From Bacillota bacterium (GTDB lineage: Bacteria > Bacillota > Dethiobacteria > DTU022 > UBA8154): a stretch of 50,773 nucleotides of DNA. The notes below the pieces were generated by a model. It did not search any database, was not told the origin of the DNA, and saw only the letters and a program-made list of their open reading frames with translations. The position numbers and the translations under genes were made by a program. Position 1 is the first letter of the stretch, and every line of letters begins with the position of its first letter. Positions 29,193 to 38,055 of the stretch are shown in pieces. The stretch spans positions 1-50,773 of the forward strand of contig DUNV01000138.1 of NCBI GenBank assembly GCA_012839215.1, in the 5' to 3' direction.

Positions 29193-29762
29193 ATGCAGTA
29201 TCATAACCTGCACAGGCTATTCAAGTGTATAGTAAATTATGTTCTTCTGCTTGTCCTTTTGGCCTCAATTCCTTGCTGCTGCGGGTGCAGACCAATAGAG
29301 GAAACTACGGCGGGCACGCTTGCTATTGAAGGAAATGCGGTAAAGGGCAGGATCTGCTTTGCGCTGGATGAGCTCAAAGCTATGGAAGAGGGCTTTATAG
29401 AATCAGACTATTTTGCCCTAAATTCCTATGGCACAAGTCAGTATATCCATTTTTGTGGAATTGCTATGGGGTACCTCTTGCAGGAAGAGGTGGCCTTGAA
29501 GGAACATGCCTCTAAGGTGACTTTTACTGCCGATGATGGCTATACGGTGGAATATATGCTGGAAGACGTATTGCGGGAAGATTACATTGATGAACAAAAC
29601 CCCGATGTAAGGCACAAGATGATCCTCGCCTGGGAGGAGGACGGGCGGGAATATGATCCTAAAAAGGGCAACCCTTTTCGCCTGGTTGTCGGCCAAAGGG
29701 AGCCTGGAGATGTGAATAAACCTTATTGGGTATGCTACGTTAAGACCATACGTATTGATTAA
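29193..29762 (+). CDS. Putative lipoprotein with a MoCo-fold-like domain
   Basis: ORF called from 29070; ATG at 29193 gives a lipoprotein-like signal (LLVLLASIPCCCGC) then GTLAIEGNAVKGRICFALDELKAM...VTFTADDGYTVEYMLEDVL...NPFRLVVGQREPGDVNKPYWVCYVKTIRI. Confidence 0.7.
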   Translation: MQYHNLHRLFKCIVNYVLLLVLLASIPCCCGCRPIEETTAGTLAIEGNAVKGRICFALDELKAMEEGFIESDYFALNSYGTSQYIHFCGIAMGYLLQEEVALKEHASKVTFTADDGYTVEYMLEDVLREDYIDEQNPDVRHKMILAWEEDGREYDPKKGNPFRLVVGQREPGDVNKPYWVCYVKTIRID

Positions 29763-29819
29763 GATTGTCGGTGGATTTAATAATTGCTGTTCTATAAGGT
29801 GTAGAAGGAGTACTTTTCT

Positions 29820-31388
29820 ATGATGAAACCTGGATCAAGGTCCTTTGGCAGGAACATGCTGCCGGGTAGGCGTATCCTTTGCCTGGCAGTGTTGTTGGTA
29901 GTTATTTCCTGCATGTTGTTCTGGTCGCCGATTACAGCCGCAGAACTTTTGTCTCCGCAGCAAATAATTCTTACCTGGGTTGCTGATCCTGCCACTACGC
30001 AGGCAGTAACCTGGCTAATGCCTCCAGATCCTGCGGCTGCAATCCAGTATCTTTCGGCTAGTGAATTTTGCGCTGATTTTAATGCTGCCCTGCAATCGGA
30101 GGCCCAGGGGGTTGCTTTTGGTGGAGGGGAGACCATTTATCGTTATACGGTGAACCTTACCGATCTGACCCCGGATACCGAATATGTCTATCGGGTGGGA
30201 AGGGAAGGGGCCTGGAGCAAACCGGCAAGATTTATCACTGCAGCAGAAACAGAGGATTTTTCCTTCATGTATATGGGCGACGTACAGGCCGGCTATGAAG
30301 AATGGGGCGAGCTATTGGATTCAGCCTACAAAACCCATCCCGACATAAAATTTTCCCTTCTTGGCGGTGACCTGACAGATAAGGGAAACGACTTGGCAGA
30401 ATGGGGGGAATTCATTAATGCGGCGACGGGGCTGTTCTCACGCATTCCCATGATGCCCGCCAAAGGCAACCATGATGGGGAACTGTTTGCGGAATTTTTT
30501 TCCTTACCGGATAATGGCCCCCGGGGGGTAAGCGAAACTTTTTATTCCTTTGATTACGGGAATGCCCATTTTGTGGTTTTGGACACCAGCAATATCGTTA
30601 CTGAAAATGTTAAACAATGGTTGGCGGAAGACCTACAGGGTACGTACAAGAAGTGGAAATTTGCTGTTTTCCATAAACCCGCCTATCCGGTTGTCCATGA
30701 TAACAAGGGAATTGATGTGGCGATCCGTGAACACTGGGTGCCCATCCTGGAAGAAAACAAAGTAGATATGGTCTTTGTCGGACACCAGCATGTCTATATG
30801 CGCACCCATCCCCTTTGCCAGGAGACGGTAAAAACCGATTCTTACGGGATTGTCTACGTGATGGGCAACGCGGGTTCCAAGTATTATGCCAAGGGTGGGG
30901 TTTTCCCTTATAAGGCCGTTGAGGAGGAAGGAAACAATTATCAGGTGATTGAGCTTGTTGGCGATGTGTTGACTATGAAATCGTGGAAGGCAAACGGGGA
31001 GTTAATTGATTCTTATACGATCGATAAAACCCCGCAAGGACCGCCGGAAAGGCCGCGGTACAGTATTATCCCCAAGGAAGATCCTGCTTATAGTATAGGA
31101 TCTACGGCTGATGGTATTCAAACCATGCTTGTAAATGGGCAGCAAACCGGGTTGAAATATTTTACAGTTTCTATAGAGCCGCTGGTGTCGGCTAATGGTA
31201 TGGCTACAGCGGTTTTTACCCATCTAAGGGATGGTGTCCAGATAGGAATTAACGCTGCAGTGGCCGATTATGATGTGGTGGAAGCTGTGCAGGCCGGTTT
31301 TAATATCAAGGGTGGTGATATTGTTAAGGCGTATATCGTTGATGATTTGAGCAGCTCCATAAATTTTAATCCGAGACTTCTGCAGTAA
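29820..31388 (+). CDS. Purple-acid-phosphatase-like metallophosphoesterase with C-terminal domain shared with the preceding giant protein
   Basis: FN3-like PAP N-domain; metallophosphatase motifs GDVQAG, GGDLTD, GNHD, GHQHVY; C-terminal domain 31053-31385. Confidence 0.88.
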   Translation: MMKPGSRSFGRNMLPGRRILCLAVLLVVISCMLFWSPITAAELLSPQQIILTWVADPATTQAVTWLMPPDPAAAIQYLSASEFCADFNAALQSEAQGVAFGGGETIYRYTVNLTDLTPDTEYVYRVGREGAWSKPARFITAAETEDFSFMYMGDVQAGYEEWGELLDSAYKTHPDIKFSLLGGDLTDKGNDLAEWGEFINAATGLFSRIPMMPAKGNHDGELFAEFFSLPDNGPRGVSETFYSFDYGNAHFVVLDTSNIVTENVKQWLAEDLQGTYKKWKFAVFHKPAYPVVHDNKGIDVAIREHWVPILEENKVDMVFVGHQHVYMRTHPLCQETVKTDSYGIVYVMGNAGSKYYAKGGVFPYKAVEEEGNNYQVIELVGDVLTMKSWKANGELIDSYTIDKTPQGPPERPRYSIIPKEDPAYSIGSTADGIQTMLVNGQQTGLKYFTVSIEPLVSANGMATAVFTHLRDGVQIGINAAVADYDVVEAVQAGFNIKGGDIVKAYIVDDLSSSINFNPRLLQ

Positions 31389-31430
31389 TTGTTATTGTTC
31401 ATATTTTATGAGTAAAGTGGGGGGAAGATT

Positions 31431-32825
31431 ATGTTCAAGAAAACGTTGTCGATATTGATGGCAACTATGTTAATCGTCCTGCTGGCATCAACTGCGTCAT
31501 TTGCTGCTGGCAGCGGCGGGGGGGCTGGAGGAGTTGCAGCAGCCCCGGCAGAGACACCAGTTAGCCTTAACCTGGGTCCTGTCACAGCTAATCCGGGAAA
31601 CAGTGTCAATCTTTCTGGTGCGGCGAATGCCAACACCTGGGTTTCTGTTAAGGTTTTGGATAGCGCCGGGCAAATTGTATTTTTTGATGCTGTTAAATCC
31701 AAAGCTGACGGACAGTATGAATTTTCTTTTAAGGTTCCTTCCGTGGAACCCGGGGTTCTGACTGTTGTGGCCGGCTACGGCAGCAATGTGGCAAGCGCAA
31801 ATTTAACTGTAACTAGGGCAACATCTAGCGGTGGTGGTCCTGGTAGTGGCGTCGTGGAACCTCCCGCGGCAAAGCCTGCCGAAAGCACCACCGGTGCAGC
31901 CGACGTCAAACCTGATGCCGGTGGCAAAATCAGCTTGGGTGATAAGGCGAAAATTGATATTCCTGCCGGTGCCTTAAAAGGGACAGAACAGGTTAAGATC
32001 GAGATTAAGGAGGTCGCTGGCCCACCGCCTGTCGCCGAAAACACACGGATCATAAGTACTGTTTATGAATTTACTATTGGTGAGGAGACAAGCTATAGTT
32101 TTAGCAAACCAGTTACCCTTACTTTCGCTTTCGATCCGGAAATTCTTACTCCTGGGGAGATTCCCTCCGTCCATTATTATGAGGAGAACACAGGTGTTTG
32201 GGTAGAGCTGGGGGGAACAGTATCCGGCGACATTATTTCTGTAGCTGTGGAGCATTTTACCAAATTTGTTGTTCTTGCTGTGGAAAAGAAAGCCGATTCT
32301 GGCCCTGTCCTTAAGGATATTGCCATGCATTGGGCAAGGGATAACATTAAAGAGCTTATTGCAAAGGGAGCTATTGCCGGTTATGAGGACCAAACCTTTA
32401 GGCCTGACAAGGACATTACCCGGGCTGAGTTTGCCACGGTGCTGGTCAAGGCTCTGCAATTGGAGGCCAAAAAAGCTAAAACTTTCGTTGATACAGCCTC
32501 CCATTGGGCCAGGGAGGATATTACCACTGCCAACGCTCATGGCATTGTTGCCGGTTATAGCGATGAAAAGTTTGGCCCGGATGATAAAATTACCCGTGAG
32601 CAGATGGCTGTCATGATCGTTAAATCTACGAACCTGTCTACTGATGGGCAAGCACCGTCAGCCGATTTTTCCGACAGCGCCAAAATTTCAGCATGGGCCG
32701 GGGAGGCAGTTGCCGCTGCCGCCAGGGCTGGAATAATCAAGGGCTATTCCGATGGCAGTTTCCGGCCACAGGGCCAGGCCACCCGGGCTGAAGCTGCTAC
32801 TGTAATCGTTAATATCTTTAAATAG
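31431..32825 (+). CDS. SLH-domain surface protein with ZU5-like domain
   Basis: Signal peptide; IDIPAGALKGTEQVKIEIKE...VHYYEENTGVWVELGGTVSGDIISVAVEHFTKFVVLA; three SLH repeats. Confidence 0.9.
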   Translation: MFKKTLSILMATMLIVLLASTASFAAGSGGGAGGVAAAPAETPVSLNLGPVTANPGNSVNLSGAANANTWVSVKVLDSAGQIVFFDAVKSKADGQYEFSFKVPSVEPGVLTVVAGYGSNVASANLTVTRATSSGGGPGSGVVEPPAAKPAESTTGAADVKPDAGGKISLGDKAKIDIPAGALKGTEQVKIEIKEVAGPPPVAENTRIISTVYEFTIGEETSYSFSKPVTLTFAFDPEILTPGEIPSVHYYEENTGVWVELGGTVSGDIISVAVEHFTKFVVLAVEKKADSGPVLKDIAMHWARDNIKELIAKGAIAGYEDQTFRPDKDITRAEFATVLVKALQLEAKKAKTFVDTASHWAREDITTANAHGIVAGYSDEKFGPDDKITREQMAVMIVKSTNLSTDGQAPSADFSDSAKISAWAGEAVAAAARAGIIKGYSDGSFRPQGQATRAEAATVIVNIFK

Positions 32826-32909
32826 TTTAGAAAGGAAAACTAGGGAAAGTTCCCCTCCTTAGCAAGCAAATGTCAGGGGGGGAACTTTTGCCTTTCGGGG
32901 AGTATTTTT

Positions 32910-33632
32910 ATGTTTACCATTGAAAAAAAATTTATCAGCAGAAAAAACAATGTTTATTTGGTTGCGCAGGGTGGGGCCGGCGCTCAATCGAAAAAATATC
33001 TGGTGCAAAAGAGACACACACGCCTGGAGAGAATGTCGGGGGAGGCAAAAATGCTGGAAATGTTAAAAAGCAGGGGAGTAGCTGTTCCGGGCATCCTTGG
33101 CAGGGGTGAAAACTATCTTTTATTAGAATATCTTGAAGGCGAACTCTTCCTTGATTATTATTGCCGGCAGGAAATTGCCGATGGGCCGGCAAGTAGTGCC
33201 CCGGGGCAATCTGTTAGCAAAGCTATCAACCGCTTGTGTAGCTGGTTTAGGGACTTTTACACGGCAGCAAGGAAAACTGCCAGCAGGCAGCTTATCATGG
33301 GGGATGTCAATTTTAGGAATTTTATTATAAGCGGGGAAGGAAAAATATTTGGCCTTGATCTGGAGGAATGCCGTGAGGGACAAATAGAGGAGGATTTGGG
33401 AAGCCTTTGTGCCCATGCCTTGACATATTCTCCAACCTTTACGCCATGGAAGTGGGGTATGGTTAGTAGGCTCTCCCATCTTTTTTGTGATGCGTTTAAC
33501 CTCGAAAGAGATCTTGTAAAAAAAGAGATTCAAAAGGAACTTGGTGTCATGGCCAATAGAAGGGGTACACAGGCTGAATTAGCTAAACTGTCACTGCAAG
33601 ACCTTCTAGAAAAAAATGTTATAAATTCCTAA
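32910..33632 (+). CDS. Small protein-kinase-fold (Bud32/RIO/APH-like) protein
   Basis: LLLEYLEGELFLDYY, MGDVNFRNFIISGEGKIFGLDLEECREG (catalytic and metal loop). Confidence 0.7.
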   Translation: MFTIEKKFISRKNNVYLVAQGGAGAQSKKYLVQKRHTRLERMSGEAKMLEMLKSRGVAVPGILGRGENYLLLEYLEGELFLDYYCRQEIADGPASSAPGQSVSKAINRLCSWFRDFYTAARKTASRQLIMGDVNFRNFIISGEGKIFGLDLEECREGQIEEDLGSLCAHALTYSPTFTPWKWGMVSRLSHLFCDAFNLERDLVKKEIQKELGVMANRRGTQAELAKLSLQDLLEKNVINS

Positions 33633-33645
33633 AAAGGTCTGTTTG

Positions 33646-33675
33646 TTGACAATGTTTCTATGCATCAGCTATAAT
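33646..33675 (+). promoter_or_regulatory. Consensus sigma-A promoter
   Basis: TTGACA (33646-33651), 18-nt spacer, TATAAT (33670-33675). Confidence 0.75.
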
Positions 33676-33690
33676 TTTCAGTGACAAGCT

Positions 33691-33751
33691 CCTGGGACCA
33701 ACGCGTTATGCATTTTTAAGCAGAGGGAAATCCAAAGGGCCCGGGTTTTTT
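33691..33751 (+). terminator. Leader hairpin plus U-run upstream of MOT1-like transporter (attenuator candidate)
   Basis: CCTGGGACC (33691-33699) pairs with GGGCCCGGG (33737-33745; one mismatch, one G-U) followed by TTTTTT. Confidence 0.5.
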
Positions 33752-33863
33752 GCTTCCAAGCGGGGCAGACTGTGAATCGCTCGGTTTCGCCCCTCCCCGT
33801 TAGTGCCAAAATTGGTTGTTTATTGGAATCTTTGGTTACAGAAAGGCGGTATGTTGTAAGGCG

Positions 33864-35006
33864 ATGAAGATAGGATCATTTGAATTTAATCTACGTGAGC
33901 TGTCCGGTTCCATGGGGGATATGGGGACGCTTTTCCCCCTGGCCGTGGGTTATTTTGCTGTCTGTGGTCTTAACCCCGCTGGTTTGTTGGTGATGATGGG
34001 CATGGCTAACATTGCCACCGGGCTGATTTACCGGCTCCCTATACCCATTGAACCGATGAAGGTGTTGGCGGTGGTGGCCATTGCCCAAAAATGGACCCCC
34101 TCTATGGTTTATGCCTCGGGTATTGCCATGGGGGCTGTCTGGCTGCTTTTTGCTGCCACGGGTGTGATGAGTTGGGTGGCCAAATTTACCCCCCGAGCCG
34201 TTATACGCGGCATCCAGGTTTCCCTCGGTGTTTTGCTGGCCAAGGAGGCCCTGAAGATGCTTTCCACCTATTGGCTCCTGGGCCTTATTGCACTGGTTGT
34301 GGTGCTACTCCTGAGGACGAACCGTTATGCCCCAGGCGCTCTTGTTGTCATCGTGATGGGCATAGCAATTATGGTTTTCCGGGGCGATCTTCAGGGGCTT
34401 AAAATCTTTGAAATGCAGCTTCCCACACTTACTTCCTTTGCCCCTAAACAGATCTGGGAAACTCTTTTGCTAGCGGGATTTGCCCAAATTCCCCTGACTG
34501 CTACCAATGCTGTTATAGCTACCTCAGCCCTTATTACCGAATACTGGCCCGATCGCCATGTCAGCGAGAGGAAACTTTCTTTGAACATGGGCTTGATGAA
34601 TATTGTCTTTCCTTTTTTTGGCGGGATGCCCCTTTGCCACGGTGCCGGGGGACTGGCGGGACAGTATTATTTTGGGGCGAGAACGGGCGGGGCAAATATT
34701 ATTGAAGGAATTATAGAGATATTTTTAGGGATTTTCCTGGCTTCCTCCATTGCCTTTATTTTTGCCTCTTTTCCCATGGCTATCGTTGGGGCGATGATGT
34801 TTTTGGTTGGGATTGAGATGGTCAAGTTTGCCAGGGATATTACCATCAAGACAGAGCTGTTTCCTGTTTTGGTGGTCCTCGCAATTTCAATGTGGAAAAA
34901 TATGGCCTTTGGTTTTCTAGCTGGGATGGCCATCTATTATTTGATGGAGTTTTGGCGGAGGCGGGGCAGCGATGCAGGTTCTGCGGAGGCTGGAATTGAT
35001 GCGTAG
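33864..35006 (+). CDS. MOT1-type molybdate (sulfate) transporter
   Basis: [93 protein letters not shown] track starts at a TTG (33816); ATG at 33864 preferred. Confidence 0.88.
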   Translation: MKIGSFEFNLRELSGSMGDMGTLFPLAVGYFAVCGLNPAGLLVMMGMANIATGLIYRLPIPIEPMKVLAVVAIAQKWTPSMVYASGIAMGAVWLLFAATGVMSWVAKFTPRAVIRGIQVSLGVLLAKEALKMLSTYWLLGLIALVVVLLLRTNRYAPGALVVIVMGIAIMVFRGDLQGLKIFEMQLPTLTSFAPKQIWETLLLAGFAQIPLTATNAVIATSALITEYWPDRHVSERKLSLNMGLMNIVFPFFGGMPLCHGAGGLAGQYYFGARTGGANIIEGIIEIFLGIFLASSIAFIFASFPMAIVGAMMFLVGIEMVKFARDITIKTELFPVLVVLAISMWKNMAFGFLAGMAIYYLMEFWRRRGSDAGSAEAGIDA

Positions 35007-35244
35007 AAGGGGTGGGCCATATAATAAAGCGTATGATGAAATTCGCCAGGAACTTGAAAAATTGGGATTTCAATGGACGCTGGGGAGCGTTTATATCAGT
35101 ACAGAAACACAAAACACCTTAACAACTGTATACAAGGCGATCAATATGTTATCGAAAATTACTTGGTTTAAAGACAGTGTCAGGGATATTCGTGCTTTTA
35201 AAGTAGAGGATTGGTCCGATTTTACTGAAATTGTAAAACAATAA
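34972..35244 (+). CDS. VapD-like (Cas2-fold) ribonuclease, apparently N-terminally truncated
   Basis: [69 protein letters not shown] matches the VapD core; the expected N-terminal beta strand (..IAFDLDT..) is absent. Confidence 0.75.
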   Translation: MQVLRRLELMRRRGGPYNKAYDEIRQELEKLGFQWTLGSVYISTETQNTLTTVYKAINMLSKITWFKDSVRDIRAFKVEDWSDFTEIVKQ

Positions 35245-35400
35245 CATCGCAGGATTACTTTATTGAGTTATTCAAAACTGCCATGCCTATTTAACAAAAC
35301 AAAACAAGCCGGGGTGATCCTGACAGCACAGGGTTGCCCGGCTTGCCCGATCCCTGCAGGAAACTTCCCGGGCTTATTACCGGATTTTTATGTTTCTGCC

Positions 35401-35439
35401 GGGACAGCGGTCAGGGGGCAGTACCCTTTGTCCTGTTTT
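35401..35439 (+). terminator. Intrinsic terminator-like hairpin
   Basis: GGGACA...GGG-GCAGTA-CCC...TGTCC followed by TTTT. Confidence 0.5.
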
Positions 35440-35490
35440 AAAAAAACGTGCAACCTTTTACTGATTTTTTGTGTAGGATCTGGATAGGGC

Positions 35491-35871
35491 TTGCGAAAGG
35501 GAATCATCCGCTTGGATCCTCTCATAAATTTAATCCGACGGTGCAAGAATAACGAGAAAGAGGCTTTTAATGATCTGTTGGCCAGACATGAACATTATCT
35601 TTTCAAACTCTGCTATGGCTTGACCCGGGATAGGGATGAGGCCTTGGACATCATGCAGGAAACTTACATTTTTCGCAACATACACCGTTTTGATGAAAAC
35701 CGCCCTTTTTTGCCCTGGCTCAGGAAAATAGCCATTAACTCATGCCTCAATTATCGCCAGGACTTACCTGGCACCAAATTGCTAAATAGGACACTATCTC
35801 ATTTGGGCAAAAGTGCCCAGGATTCATTTCGCAGGAGGAACCCCCTTCTTTCCAGAATTATTTTTGGCTAG
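35491..35871 (+). CDS. ECF-type sigma factor fragment, region 2 only
   Basis: KNNEKEAFNDLLARHEHYLFKLCYGLTRDRDEALDIMQETYIFRNIHRFDENRPFLPWLRKIAINSCLNYRQ; no region 4 HTH. Confidence 0.75.
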   Translation: MRKGIIRLDPLINLIRRCKNNEKEAFNDLLARHEHYLFKLCYGLTRDRDEALDIMQETYIFRNIHRFDENRPFLPWLRKIAINSCLNYRQDLPGTKLLNRTLSHLGKSAQDSFRRRNPLLSRIIFG

Positions 35872-35926
35872 CGTTTTTTTCCGCAGTGCTTTTCTGCAAT
35901 ATTTTTGTTGTTAAGGAGGCTGCCAG

Positions 35927-36610
35927 GTGGGTTTGTACCTAAATATTCTTTTATGGGTTTTAGCTGTGTTGTTGTTCCTACTGGCGGTATTCTTTATTTT
36001 GCCTATCCGCTATGAGTTGGCAGGGAGTTACCGCGAAGCATTTTTTTCTCATTTTCTAATCGCAATAAAACCTTTTATAGAATTGCAGGGTGATCCGGGG
36101 GAAGGATTTTCCTTCAGTCTCAACGTTTTGGGTATCCCTTTTAAATACCATCGGGGAAAGCATGAAAAAGGGGAAAAAGATTTAAAGGGCAGGGGTAAAA
36201 AGAAAGGGAAGGGAAAAAAGAAGAAAGGCCCCAGCCTGGATTTTGGCATATTTGCCGATAGGGAATTTATAAGAAACAGTTTCACCTTTGTTAGGGACGC
36301 ATTAAAATTGGTTGGCCCTAAGTCCTTGGATATACGGGGCAAAGTGGGTTTTGAAGATCGTTGCTACAATGGTTGCCTTGCCGCCCTGAACTCGTTTTTC
36401 GGGTCTGCGCTTTCCATACCAGGGATCGTGATTAACCTGGAACCCGTCTGGGAGAAAGAATATATTGATGTTTCCTTCTCTATTTCAGGGGAAATAATCG
36501 TTGTCCAAATCCTTTTCCGGACCATTAAATTTTTATTGGCTGTAAGGGCCTGGAAAATTTGGAAAGCTATCAGAGCCAGCCGAAGGAGGGCCAAACTAGC
36601 TGTTTGGTGA
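35927..36610 (+). CDS. DUF2953 protein (sporulation-associated membrane protein)
   Basis: N-terminal TM, PIRYELAGSYRE, Lys/Gly-rich linker; directly upstream of the GerW-like gene as in many spore formers. Confidence 0.8.
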   Translation: MGLYLNILLWVLAVLLFLLAVFFILPIRYELAGSYREAFFSHFLIAIKPFIELQGDPGEGFSFSLNVLGIPFKYHRGKHEKGEKDLKGRGKKKGKGKKKKGPSLDFGIFADREFIRNSFTFVRDALKLVGPKSLDIRGKVGFEDRCYNGCLAALNSFFGSALSIPGIVINLEPVWEKEYIDVSFSISGEIIVVQILFRTIKFLLAVRAWKIWKAIRASRRRAKLAVW

Positions 36611-36654
36611 AATTTGTCTTGTCATATTAAAAATGAGAGAGAGGCTGATGAGCA

Positions 36655-37023
36655 GTGGGCGAAACAGGAAACATCTTTGATACCCTTTTTGAAAAGTTGG
36701 GAAGTTTTCTGCGTTCGGAAACGGTGGTAGGTGATCCCATCCAGGTGGGAAATGTAACCCTAATTCCTATCGTCACGGTGAGCTTTGGGGTCGGCGGTGG
36801 GGAAGGCACAGGCAGGGATCATAGGGGTAACGATGGCACTGGTGGCGGAGGAGGTGTGGGCTGCCGCATTTCCCCTAATGCTGTGTTGGTGATCAAAGAC
36901 GATGAGGTTAGCCTTGTTTCCCTTGCCGGAAAGGGTTCCCTGGAAAAAATCATGAACATGGTCCCCGAATTAGTCGAAAAAATGAATTTTCATAGAAAAT
37001 CTGGGGATGAAAAAAAAGATTAG
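36655..37023 (+). CDS. GerW/YtfJ-family sporulation protein
   Basis: VGDPIQVGNVTLIPIVTVSFGVGGGEG...CRISPNAVLVIKDDEV; GTG start. Confidence 0.92.
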   Translation: MGETGNIFDTLFEKLGSFLRSETVVGDPIQVGNVTLIPIVTVSFGVGGGEGTGRDHRGNDGTGGGGGVGCRISPNAVLVIKDDEVSLVSLAGKGSLEKIMNMVPELVEKMNFHRKSGDEKKD

Positions 37024-37148
37024 ACGTGCGTTAAAAAGATTCACCCTTCCATAGCCATTGCAAAACGTTTTGGAAAAAGGGAAAAGGTCATCCTTTTTTT
37101 GCGGAGGGGCCTTCTTCAGGTTCCTTCATGCTCTCTAGTCCTTGTTCA

Positions 37149-37931
37149 TCATGGCAACACATCAAACCAGACTGGGGATCTGTCACGGGGATCACGGTTA
37201 TAGTTTACAGTGATCTCCTCCCCGGGCCGGATATCCCTGAGGGCGTTAAATTGCACGATCATTTCCTGATCCTTTACAGCATAGACTGCATTGGGGGTGT
37301 AGGAATGGTTATAAAGTGAACCGAAACCCATGGCCAGGGCAGTATGCTCCTGATTAGGTCCAATGCGGAAACAATAATTATCCAGGATGGTGTTCTGCAG
37401 GCAACTCCACTCCCGGGTAGGGATGAATAACGCCGGGGCCCTTTCGATTAATTCACCTCCGGCAATGGGCTGCAGGGCAAATATTCCCCGGCCCTTGTTC
37501 CGGGTAGTACGTACTTCAACAACTGCCCCAAACCTACCTGCTATTCCGGCTGTCTTAACCGCGAAGTGACCTTTACTGCCCGGCCCAGGCCGGTTTACTG
37601 TTATCTCCTCGCCCATCTCAATATTTTTTGCCGCATAGAACCCTATGGTTTGCTTAGTGGGAAAGTTAACCGGGTAAGCTGATGGCTTGGGTGAGCAGTT
37701 GTATAGGGAACCATAACCTAGGGCAATAGCGACACCAGTTTTGCCCTTGTCTTTGCCCCAGGTATAGCAGTAGTATCGTAAGGTAGTCCCAGAAACTGAT
37801 ATCCATTCACTGGCAGAAAGAGGGATTACCGGTGCATATTCAAGTATTTCCCCTTTTTTTATATCGTGCACGGCGAAAACCCCTCGCTTTTGGAAAACGA
37901 GGCTTGAATCGGTTTTGGATGGGTTTCTCAA
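37149..37931 (-). CDS. Tandem SET-domain protein
   Basis: Two homologous halves: GYGSLYNCSPKPSA...NIEMGEEITVNRP and GFGSLYNHSYTPNA...DIRPGEEITVNYN. Confidence 0.82.
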   Translation of the reverse strand: MRNPSKTDSSLVFQKRGVFAVHDIKKGEILEYAPVIPLSASEWISVSGTTLRYYCYTWGKDKGKTGVAIALGYGSLYNCSPKPSAYPVNFPTKQTIGFYAAKNIEMGEEITVNRPGPGSKGHFAVKTAGIAGRFGAVVEVRTTRNKGRGIFALQPIAGGELIERAPALFIPTREWSCLQNTILDNYCFRIGPNQEHTALAMGFGSLYNHSYTPNAVYAVKDQEMIVQFNALRDIRPGEEITVNYNRDPRDRSPVWFDVLP

Positions 37932-38055
37932 TTTATTCCCTCCATGTATTTGCCCACCGGTGATATATGCCCTGTTATCATACTTGTTCCCAGAGGGATT
38001 TTAGCGGGATGGATAGACCCATAAAATCTGGATGATCCACAACTTCCTCGTCCAT

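Noticed and set aside
31974-32651. 225-aa minus-strand ORF opposite the SLH protein
   Set aside because: Shadow ORF of ZU5/SLH coding sequence; no RBS or recognisable family.
16148-32825. Interpretation of the multidomain cluster as a cellulosome or chitinase system
   Set aside because: Only chitobiase-C-terminal-like segments are present; no glycoside hydrolase, cohesin or dockerin motifs were seen.
35263-35487. 74-aa ORF in the vapD-sigma intergenic region
   Set aside because: Overlaps several strong hairpins and a terminator-like element; TTG start without clear RBS.
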